A stretch of DNA of 17,985 nucleotides, from contig JBFJTN010000048.1 in NCBI GenBank assembly GCA_041625325.1, positions 1 to 17,985 of the forward strand, given 5' to 3'. Source of the stretch: Oceanococcus sp041625325 (lineage in GTDB: Bacteria; Pseudomonadota; Gammaproteobacteria; Nevskiales; Oceanococcaceae). A program made the position numbers and the translations under genes. Positions 7,376 to 13,421 of the stretch are shown here, one piece after another. The notes beneath the pieces were generated by a model. That model made no database searches. It was given only the letters and a program-made list of their open reading frames with translations, and was not told the origin of the DNA. Each line of letters begins with the position of its first letter. Position 1 is the first letter of the stretch.

Positions 7376-8416
7376 ATGATGCAGGGGATGGCTCGGCGGT
7401 GCCTGATTGCGGCGTGCATGGCCGGGCTCAGTTTCGCTCTGCCGGCAGCTCCCATGGTGGCGCCGGCGGCGCTGACGCCGGTCGATCAATGTGATTTCGC
7501 CGCCCTTGAGGGCCTGGAGTTTCGCTTCAGCCCCGCGGATGCCGATCTGCGCGAATTCGAGTACGTGCTGTTTAAGAAGGCGCCTTCGCTGGCCCGTGAG
7601 CCACTGGCCTATGCCATGGTCAGCGGCCGGCGCGGCAAGCTGACCGGTCGCACCGTGATCCGCGACGGCATCACCTGGTTCGAGGGCGTGCTGGACGACT
7701 GCAGCCCGGTCTATGCCGAGGATGCCAGCCGCAACTCCAGTTTCGACCCGCTGGATCACCTCGCGTTCTTCGGCAAGGTGGTGTTCGAGCAACTGCACCG
7801 CGATGCCCGTGAGCTGCTGGGCCAGGAGCTGATCGTCCGCGGCGAGGGCCTGGAACCGCGCCAGCGTCTGTACACCGCCGATCGCTACCGCAGCTACCCC
7901 CTGCACGATGCTCAGCGCCTGACCGTGATCGGTATCGACGCTCGCCGCTATGCGCACGCCAAGGGGGTGGGGCCATTCTTCCTGCGGGTCGTCAATGAAC
8001 TGGGCCAGGTGGGCCTGATCAAGCTCAACCCGCGTTACCTGCGCCGTCCGCACGGCGAGCTGGCGCTGCGTTCCCTGCAGGCTCCGGTCCTGCCCGAGGA
8101 GCAGCCGACGCGGGCCGAGGAGCCCGCCACCCTGCAGGTCGCGGCCAGCAACAGCGGTTTCGGCCGGCAGAGGCAGCGCAGCTATGTGCTCACGGTCTCG
8201 CACTTCCTCGACGAGGCGCAGGGCCTGGCGGCCGAACAGATCCTGGAGCGGGATGGTTTCAATGCGCGCCTGCAGGCCTATGGCGACGCCGCCGGCGGCG
8301 TCATCTACAAGCTGCAGATTGCCGGCCTGGCCAGCCAGGAACTGGCCGCCGAAATGGCCCGTATGCTGGCGGGCCGATTCGAATGGATCGGCAGCGCCGG
8401 TCATCTCACGCCCTAG
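7376..8416 (+). CDS. Unrecognised exported protein with possible C-terminal SPOR-like domain
   Basis: A 346-residue protein I do not recognise. Residues 1-25 form a signal peptide (MARR, hydrophobic core, ALPAA). Residues 40-115 and about 145-218 look like two diverged copies of one beta-rich unit. Each has a short LEGLEF/LLGQEL entry, a loop, then strand pairs ending WFEGVLDDCSPVYAE and FFLRVVNELGQVGLIKL. A low-complexity Pro/Glu/Ala linker (236-256) leads to residues 269-336, where the pattern (Y-V-L-T-V, AQGLAAEQIL, DGFNARLQAY, GGVIYKLQIAG, AEMARMLAGRF) resembles a SPOR domain, which binds denuded peptidoglycan. Cysteines 39 and 109 could form a disulfide. The ATG at 7376 has no Shine-Dalgarno; 7379 is an alternative. 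Its stop overlaps the ribosome site of the patatin gene, so the two are coupled. Export is fairly sure; the domain reading is inference. Confidence 0.75.
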   Translation: MMQGMARRCLIAACMAGLSFALPAAPMVAPAALTPVDQCDFAALEGLEFRFSPADADLREFEYVLFKKAPSLAREPLAYAMVSGRRGKLTGRTVIRDGITWFEGVLDDCSPVYAEDASRNSSFDPLDHLAFFGKVVFEQLHRDARELLGQELIVRGEGLEPRQRLYTADRYRSYPLHDAQRLTVIGIDARRYAHAKGVGPFFLRVVNELGQVGLIKLNPRYLRRPHGELALRSLQAPVLPEEQPTRAEEPATLQVAASNSGFGRQRQRSYVLTVSHFLDEAQGLAAEQILERDGFNARLQAYGDAAGGVIYKLQIAGLASQELAAEMARMLAGRFEWIGSAGHLTP

Positions 8417-8420
8417 GAGG
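8415..8420 (+). promoter_or_regulatory. Shine-Dalgarno overlapping the upstream stop codon
   Basis: AGGAGG begins inside the TAG stop (8414-8416) of the upstream gene and lies 5 bases before the GTG at 8426. It fixes the GTG start of the patatin gene and implies that ribosomes ending the first gene can restart on the second. Confidence 0.8.
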
Positions 8421-8425
8421 CCCCG

Positions 8426-9295
8426 GTGGCTCAGAAAGCGGACACATCCCGCGGCGAATCGCGCGAGCGACCGACCATAGGCCTTGCCCTGGGCGGCGGC
8501 GCCGCGCGGGGCGCCGCGCATATCGGCGTGCTGCGTGCGCTGGAGGAGCACGGCCTGAAGCCGGACTACATCGCGGGCACCAGCATCGGCGCCCTGGTGG
8601 GCGGCCTGTATGCCTTCGGCGTGTCCCTGGATGAGCTGCGCAAGGCCGCGCAGGATCTCGGCTGGATGGATCTGGCCGGCGCCACCCTGTCGCGCTTCGG
8701 CCTGTTGCGCAATCAGGAACTGGGCAAGCTGGTCGAGCGCTTCGTGGGTGATCGGCGGATGGAGGATGCGCCGATCCCGTTTGCGGCCGTGGCGACCGAT
8801 ATTCACAGCGGTGAGCCGGTGATCCTCAAGGAGGGGCGGCTGACCGATGCGATACTCGCCAGCACGGCCATTCCGGGCATTTTCGTGCCGGCGGAGCTGA
8901 ACGGTCGCATGCTGGTCGATGGCGGCCTGGTCGAAAACGTGCCGCTGTCGCCGCTCAAGGCCATGGGGGCGGAGGTGCTGGTCGCGGTCAACCTCAATGC
9001 GGCGCACCGCTACGACAAGCCCGAGAGCGTGATCGACATCATCCTCAATGCGATGGATATCGCCATCGATACCACCACGCGAGGACAGCTGGAGGCGGCT
9101 GACGTGCTGATCGGCATGGACCTGACGGACTACAGCCGCACCGACGCCTCCGATGTGCGCGAACTGGTGGCCGAGGGCTATCACGCCGCCATCCTGAAGC
9201 TGCGTGAGATCGAAAAGGCGCTGGCCAGCCGGCAGCCCAGTTCCTGGAAGGCGCTGGAGCAGAAATTCCGCGAGTGGCGCGAAGCGATCGATTGA
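8426..9295 (+). CDS. Patatin-like phospholipase, RssA/NTE type
   Basis: A 289-residue patatin-fold serine hydrolase expected to cleave acyl chains from phospholipids or lysophospholipids. All catalytic parts are present: the oxyanion-hole loop GGGAARG at 23-29, the nucleophile elbow GTSIG at 51-55 (S53), and the dyad aspartate in VDGGLVENVP at 164-173 (D165). LALGGGAARGAAHIGVLRALEE and the later GVTDIHSGE-like segment are typical of the RssA group. No signal peptide is seen, so it is probably cytoplasmic or peripheral to the inner membrane. The start is GTG, supported by AGGAGG 5 bases upstream. The C-terminal 40 residues are helical and charged. It is translationally coupled to the exported-protein gene before it. 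Substrate unknown. Confidence 0.93.
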   Translation: MAQKADTSRGESRERPTIGLALGGGAARGAAHIGVLRALEEHGLKPDYIAGTSIGALVGGLYAFGVSLDELRKAAQDLGWMDLAGATLSRFGLLRNQELGKLVERFVGDRRMEDAPIPFAAVATDIHSGEPVILKEGRLTDAILASTAIPGIFVPAELNGRMLVDGGLVENVPLSPLKAMGAEVLVAVNLNAAHRYDKPESVIDIILNAMDIAIDTTTRGQLEAADVLIGMDLTDYSRTDASDVRELVAEGYHAAILKLREIEKALASRQPSSWKALEQKFREWREAID

Positions 9296-9313
9296 TGCCC
9301 GCGCGGGCGATCA
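9293..9313. terminator. Palindrome spanning two convergent stop codons
   Basis: GCCCGCGCGGGC (9297-9308) is a perfect 12-base palindrome, and TGAT/ATCA arms extend it on both sides with one bulged base. The arms contain the TGA stops of both the patatin and rhomboid genes. There is no T-run. It probably serves as a shared 3' end structure; the role is inferred. Confidence 0.45.
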
Positions 9314-9961
9314 CAGCCGTCGATCCGGGTCGCGTGGCAGGGTGAACAGCCAGTACGCCAGCAGCACCCCGCCAGCCAGCATGCCGCCCAGATGGGCAAA
9401 GTGGGCGATGCCCGGCAGGGTGCCGGTGGCCCCGAAAAACAGCTCCGCGGCGCCGAATACCAGTACGAAAACCGGCGCGCTGAGATTCACCGGGGGAAAC
9501 AGCAGCTGCACCCGGGCGCGCGGATAGAACAGGGCGAAGGCGGGCAGCAGGCCGAGCACCCCGCCAGAGGCGCCGATGGTCGGCGCCGGGCGGCCGCCAA
9601 ATTGCACCACCAGCAGCTGCGCCAGCGCCCCGCCGACGACGCAGACGGCGAAGAAGAGCAGAAAACGCCAGCGACCCAGCACCCGTTCCACCGGCATGCC
9701 GAACATCCACAGGCCGAACAGGTTGAGCATCAGGTGCAGTGGCCCGCCGTGCAGGAAGGCGTAGCTGATCAGCTGCCAGGGCCCGAAGGCGGGCCAGCCG
9801 GCCAGCTCGGGATGGCGCAGCAGTTCGGCCGGCAGCGGCGGCCACAGGGCGAACCACAGCAGCAGGCTGTCACCGCCGCTCATCTGCAGCAGGTAGACCA
9901 GCAGGCAGCTACCCAGCAGGATGCCGACGACCGGCGTCGGCCGTCCGGCAGGTGGACTCAA
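9311..9961 (-). CDS. Rhomboid family intramembrane serine protease
   Basis: A 216-residue inner-membrane protease with about six hydrophobic segments, which cuts transmembrane substrates within the bilayer. The catalytic serine is in GASGG at 130-134 (S132) and the catalytic histidine in AHLGG at 189-193 (H190). The oxyanion-side motif HLMLN at 76-80 matches the family HxxxN. All key residues are present, so activity is likely. The start is a TTG at 9961, 4 bases after the response-regulator stop. An upstream in-frame TGA and the lack of any ATG or GTG before the first membrane segment leave TTG as the only reasonable start; the next ATG (codon 27) would remove that segment. The start lies in a hairpin with the end of the upstream gene. 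The substrate is unknown. Confidence 0.93.
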   Translation of the reverse strand: MSPPAGRPTPVVGILLGSCLLVYLLQMSGGDSLLLWFALWPPLPAELLRHPELAGWPAFGPWQLISYAFLHGGPLHLMLNLFGLWMFGMPVERVLGRWRFLLFFAVCVVGGALAQLLVVQFGGRPAPTIGASGGVLGLLPAFALFYPRARVQLLFPPVNLSAPVFVLVFGAAELFFGATGTLPGIAHFAHLGGMLAGGVLLAYWLFTLPRDPDRRL

Positions 9962-9983
9962 GGGCTTACTTGCTCCCCTTGAG
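9957..9983 (-). promoter_or_regulatory. mRNA hairpin holding the rhomboid start codon
   Basis: On the minus strand CTCAAGGG (9983-9976) pairs exactly with CCCTTGAG (9964-9957) around an 11-base loop. The first arm and the loop contain the GGGGAG ribosome site, the loop contains the UAA stop of the response-regulator gene, and the second arm contains the rhomboid UUG start. Folding would hide the start. A ribosome reaching the UAA would open it. No U-run follows, so it is unlikely to be a terminator. Confidence 0.55.
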
Positions 9984-10652
9984 CGTGATCACGGCCCGCA
10001 GCAGGCGGTTGGCGAGGTCGCGCCCGGCCTGATCCGCGATGCTGCGCGCCATCGCTTCGCTCTTGGTATTGAGCTGGGCCACGCTGGCCTCCAGACGCTC
10101 CAGCATGCCTTCCAGTTTTTCGATGCGGGCATCCAGGGCGGCCATCCGGTCGTCGTCGGCAGCGGTGGCGGTGGGGCTGGGCATGACGGCGGGTTCCTGG
10201 GCTGGGGCGGGGCTTTCGGCGGGCGTCTCGATGGCAGGCGTCGGGGCGGCGGCTTCCGGCGCGGCCGGGGCTGCCTCCGTCGGGGTACTCAGATACTTCT
10301 CGATCACCCGGCTCAGGGCGGCGTCCTGCGGCGGCTTGCCTATCACCTCGGAGGCGCCGCGGCGCAGGGCTTCCTGCACATAATCCTCGCCTTCGTTGGA
10401 TGAGCACATCACGATCGGCGTGTTGGCGAATTCGGGCATGGCCCGGATCTTCTCGGCCGCATCCAGGCCGGTGATCCCGGGCAGCACATGGTCCATGAAG
10501 ATCAGGTCGTAGCGCGAGCGCCCAACCGTTTCCAGCGCCTCTTCCCCGGAATTGGCCGTTTCGATGTTCAGGCCATGCGGCTGCAGGCTGCGGGTCAGGG
10601 CGAAGCGGGCGGACATGGAGTCATCGACGACAAGTACGTCAGCTTGTGGCAT
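9966..10652 (-). CDS. Response regulator: receiver domain plus C-terminal coiled coil
   Basis: A 228-residue cytoplasmic signalling protein. The receiver domain spans about 1-122: acidic pair D10/D11, phosphoacceptor D54 in IFMDHVLPG, switch residue S84 in VMCSSNEGED, and K106 in IGKPP. All are conserved, so it should be phosphorylated. A Pro/Ala-rich linker (about 123-165) joins it to a heptad-patterned helix at about 170-203 (MAALDARIEKLEGMLERLEA), a likely coiled coil, ending in a basic tail. There is no DNA-binding or enzymatic output domain. No histidine kinase gene lies nearby, so the partner is encoded elsewhere. The ATG at 10652 gives the standard PQADVLVVDDS start; an open extension up to 11516 is only antisense to tesB. 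The rhomboid gene follows 4 bases after its stop. Confidence 0.9.
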   Translation of the reverse strand: MPQADVLVVDDSMSARFALTRSLQPHGLNIETANSGEEALETVGRSRYDLIFMDHVLPGITGLDAAEKIRAMPEFANTPIVMCSSNEGEDYVQEALRRGASEVIGKPPQDAALSRVIEKYLSTPTEAAPAAPEAAAPTPAIETPAESPAPAQEPAVMPSPTATAADDDRMAALDARIEKLEGMLERLEASVAQLNTKSEAMARSIADQAGRDLANRLLRAVITLKGSK

Positions 10653-10706
10653 GTTCGTTTTCTCGGATGGCGGCCGCGGGTGCCGGTGTAATCGTTTTGC
10701 CAGTGA

Positions 10707-10721
10707 CGATGCGCCGCATCG
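10707..10721. promoter_or_regulatory. 15-base palindrome, possible operator
   Basis: CGATGCG and CGCATCG are exact inverted arms around one central C, in the 144-base gap between the response-regulator gene (-) and tesB (+). Position between divergent genes suits a regulator binding site or promoter-linked element. I found no convincing -35/-10 pair here on either strand. Confidence 0.3.
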
Positions 10722-10796
10722 CCAAGCTCCAGACTTAACTATCCCACAACCTTGCCGGCGGCGACCACTGTCACCGCCGCTCTTTCTGACAGCCCC

Positions 10797-11696
10797 ATGA
10801 ATGACAGCGCACGCAACGCCGCCCTGGCGGACCTGATCGACATCCTTGACCTGGAGAATCTGGAGCACAACCTGTTCCGCGGCGAGAGTCGCAACCTGGG
10901 GGGCAAAAGCGTGTTCGGCGGGCAGGTGCTGGGTCAGGCGCTGGAGGCCGCCAGGCGCACCGTGGACGGGCTGCAGGCGCATTCGGTCCATGCCTACTTC
11001 GTGCGTCCCGGAGACATGGAGAGTCCCATCGTCTACGAAGTCGAGCGTATCCGTGACGGACGCAGCTTCGCCGTGCGGCGGGTGCATGCCATCCAGTTCG
11101 GCCGGCCGATCTTCTCCATGATGGCCTCGTTCCAGGTCGAGGAGCCGGGCCACGAGCACCAGACACCCATGCCCGAGGTGCCGGCCCCGGACACGCTGGA
11201 ACTGGAGTCCGATCTGCGTCAGCTGTGGGTGGCGGATTGCCCGGAGCCGCTGCGCGCCGGCTATCTGCAGCAGCTGGCCATCGAGTTCAAGCCGGTGTCT
11301 CCGCGCAATCCCTTCAAGCCGCAGGCCGGCGAACCGGCCCAGCAGATCTGGTTTCGCGCCGGCGGCCGGCTGGCGGACTCGCCCGGCCTGCATCAGTCCG
11401 TGCTGGCCTATGCCTCGGATTTCAACTTTCTGGGCACGGCGATGCGGCCGCATGCGATGAGCTGGTTCCAACGCCACGTGAACGCGGCCAGCCTGGACCA
11501 CGCGATCTGGTTCCACCGCCCGGCCCGGGTGGATGACTGGCTGCTCTACGTGATGGACAGTCCATCGGCGCAGGCCGCGCGCGGCCTGAGCTTCGGCCGC
11601 ATCTACAGCCGCGATGGCCGGCTGGTCGCCTCGCTGGCGCAGGAAAGCCTGATGCGCGATACCCGGCTGGCGGAGCCGGCCCCGCCGGCGAGCTAA
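10797..11696 (+). CDS. tesB: Acyl-CoA thioesterase II
   Basis: A 299-residue double-hotdog thioesterase that hydrolyses acyl-CoA to free fatty acid and CoA in the cytoplasm. N-terminal signatures are SVFGGQVLGQAL at 38-49 and HSVHAYFVRPGD at 62-73. The C-terminal half carries the catalytic triad positions: D208 in YASDFNFLGTA, S232 in ASLDHAIWFHRP and Q282 in LAQESLMR. The spacings (24 and 50) equal those of D204, T228 and Q278 in E. coli TesB, but the middle residue is serine rather than threonine. The ATG at 10797 gives the normal length; no Shine-Dalgarno precedes it or the TTG at 10752. Its stop overlaps the ksgA stop by 4 bases on the other strand. Confidence 0.95.
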   Translation: MNDSARNAALADLIDILDLENLEHNLFRGESRNLGGKSVFGGQVLGQALEAARRTVDGLQAHSVHAYFVRPGDMESPIVYEVERIRDGRSFAVRRVHAIQFGRPIFSMMASFQVEEPGHEHQTPMPEVPAPDTLELESDLRQLWVADCPEPLRAGYLQQLAIEFKPVSPRNPFKPQAGEPAQQIWFRAGGRLADSPGLHQSVLAYASDFNFLGTAMRPHAMSWFQRHVNAASLDHAIWFHRPARVDDWLLYVMDSPSAQAARGLSFGRIYSRDGRLVASLAQESLMRDTRLAEPAPPAS

Positions 11697-12463
11697 TCCG
11701 CGCGGTCGTTCAGCGCCGTGGCCAGGGCCAGGAACTGATCCGGGGTGAGCCGCTCGGGGCGCAGGCCCGGGTCGATGCCCTGCGCCTGCAATTGCTCCGC
11801 TGTGAACAGCGACCCCAGCGCGTTGCGCAGGGTCTTGCGCCGGGCCGAGAAGGCCGCCTGCAACACCCTGTCCAGCGCCGGCCAGGGCAGCTCGCGCCCG
11901 CGCGGCGTCAGACGGATCACCGCGGACTGGACCTTCGGCGGCGGGAAGAAGGCGCCGGGTGGCACTTCAAACAGCAGCGACGTGTCCGCCGCCAAGGCCA
12001 CCGCCACGCTGAGGCGGCCGTAGGTCTTGCCGCCGGGGGCGGCGGTCATGCGCTCCGCCACCTCTTTCTGCAGCATCACGTGGAAGTCGGTGATTGCGGC
12101 GCGGCTTTGCAGCAGATGGAAGATCAGCGGGGTGGAAATGTTGTAGGGCAGGTTGCCGACCAGGCGCAGCGGGGCAGGAGCGAGGCTGGCGAAGTCCAGC
12201 TTCAGCGCATCCGCCTCGATCAAGGTGAAGTGGTCGTCGCCGGCGAAGCGCTGGCGCAGGCTGGCGGCCAGGTCGCGGTCGATTTCAACCGCGGTGAGGC
12301 GTTGGCAGTGCGGGCGCAGCGCGCTGGTCAGCGCAGCCTGGCCGGGGCCGATCTCGACCAGATGATCCTGCGCACCGGGCGCCACCGCGGCGACGATGCG
12401 ATCGATCACCCGGCGGTCGGTCAGGAAATTCTGGCCGAAGCGCTTGCGCGGTCTATGCGTCAT
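11693..12463 (-). CDS. ksgA: 16S rRNA adenine(1518/1519)-N6-dimethyltransferase
   Basis: A 256-residue RsmA/KsgA enzyme that dimethylates two adjacent adenines in the 3'-terminal helix of 16S rRNA during small-subunit maturation. The N-terminus RPRKRFGQNFL (4-14) is diagnostic. SAM motif I is EIGPG at 37-41, the acidic residue is in VEID at 59-62, and the catalytic NLPY is at 104-107. QKEVAERM (132-139) and FFPPPKV (172-178) are further signatures. It is complete. The ATG at 12463 overlaps the end of pdxA by 11 bases, with GGAG inside pdxA as its ribosome site. It is the last gene of the leftward block and ends tail to tail over tesB; apaG is absent from its usual place after it. Confidence 0.97.
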   Translation of the reverse strand: MTHRPRKRFGQNFLTDRRVIDRIVAAVAPGAQDHLVEIGPGQAALTSALRPHCQRLTAVEIDRDLAASLRQRFAGDDHFTLIEADALKLDFASLAPAPLRLVGNLPYNISTPLIFHLLQSRAAITDFHVMLQKEVAERMTAAPGGKTYGRLSVAVALAADTSLLFEVPPGAFFPPPKVQSAVIRLTPRGRELPWPALDRVLQAAFSARRKTLRNALGSLFTAEQLQAQGIDPGLRPERLTPDQFLALATALNDRAD

Positions 12464-13421
12464 GGCGCAGCAGCTCCGCGGCCAGGGCTTCGGCGGCCTG
12501 CAGGCTGCCCGGTTCGGCCCGGCCCTGGCCGGCGATGTCGAAGGCCGTGCCGTGATCCACCGAGGTGCGCACGATGGGCAGGCCCAGGGTGACGTTCACC
12601 GCCGCGCCGAAGCCGGCGTGCTTGAGCACCGGCAAGCCCTGATCGTGGTACATGCTGAGCACCGCATCGCAGCGGGCCAGCCGTTCGCGGGTGAAGGCCG
12701 TGTCCGCGGGGACAGGGCCGATGACCTGTTGCGGATCGAATTCGCGCAGCACCGGCGCAATCACCGCCTCATCCTCTTCGCCCAGGTGGCCGGATTCCCC
12801 CGCATGCGGGTTCAGGCCGCAGACCTGCACCCGTGGCCGGGCCAGCCCGAAGCGCTGGCGCAGCGATTCGAGCAGCACCTGCAGGCTGTGACGCACCGCC
12901 TCGCGGGTGATGGCGTCGGGGACGGCGCGCAGGGGCAGGTGGGTGGTGACCAGGGCCACCCGCAGGCTGCCGGACACCAGCATCATCACCGGGCGCGCTC
13001 CGCCGCAGCGTTCGGCGAGAAATTCGGTATGTCCGCTGAAGGCGATGCCGGCGGCGCAGATGCTGGCCTTGTGCAGCGGGCCGGTCACGATGGCGCCGCC
13101 CTCGCTGGTGGCCAGGTCGCAGGCACGTCGCAGACAGTCCAGCAGGTAGCCGGCATTGGCCGGATCGGGTGTGCCGAAGGGCACGGGGGCGCTGGGTCCG
13201 ACAGGCTCCAGCCAGAGCACGCCGGCCGGGGTCGGCTGGGGCCGGGCCGGGCGCGGCCTCAGCTCCAGCGGCAGCTGGAAGTGGGCCGCCGTGCGGCGCA
13301 GCAGATCGGCATCCGCGACCGCCACCCGGCAATGCGGGCTGGGCTCACGGGACAGTCGCAGCAGCAGTTCGGGGCCGATGCCGGCGGGTTCTCCCGGGCA
13401 GTGCAGCAGCAGCTGGCTCAA
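12453..13421 (-). CDS. pdxA: 4-hydroxythreonine-4-phosphate dehydrogenase
   Basis: A 322-residue NAD-dependent dehydrogenase of the DXP-dependent pyridoxal phosphate pathway. The N-terminal signature is PGEPAGIGPEL at 9-19. FSGHTE at 128-133 contains substrate-binding H131 and T132. The three metal ligands are H161 (TTHLPL), H206 (NPHAGE) and H259 (MYHDQG), in good agreement with H166, H211 and H266 of the E. coli enzyme. Length is normal. The start is TTG at 13421, overlapping the surA stop as TTGA; no ATG or GTG occurs between it and the conserved PGEPAGIG, so TTG is the best choice. It lies between surA and ksgA with overlaps on both sides, implying translational coupling. Confidence 0.96.
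   Translation of the reverse strand: MSQLLLHCPGEPAGIGPELLLRLSREPSPHCRVAVADADLLRRTAAHFQLPLELRPRPARPQPTPAGVLWLEPVGPSAPVPFGTPDPANAGYLLDCLRRACDLATSEGGAIVTGPLHKASICAAGIAFSGHTEFLAERCGGARPVMMLVSGSLRVALVTTHLPLRAVPDAITREAVRHSLQVLLESLRQRFGLARPRVQVCGLNPHAGESGHLGEEDEAVIAPVLREFDPQQVIGPVPADTAFTRERLARCDAVLSMYHDQGLPVLKHAGFGAAVNVTLGLPIVRTSVDHGTAFDIAGQGRAEPGSLQAAEALAAELLRHDA

Noticed and set aside
7340..9184. 614-codon minus-strand open frame across the exported-protein and patatin genes
   Set aside because: Antisense shadow caused by GC codon bias. It crosses two well-supported genes and shows no domain, only H/Q/R/A-rich sequence.
10653..11516. N-terminal extension of the response regulator giving a 516-residue protein
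   Set aside because: The extension is antisense to tesB and lacks any domain. The receiver domain starts normally at the ATG at 10652.
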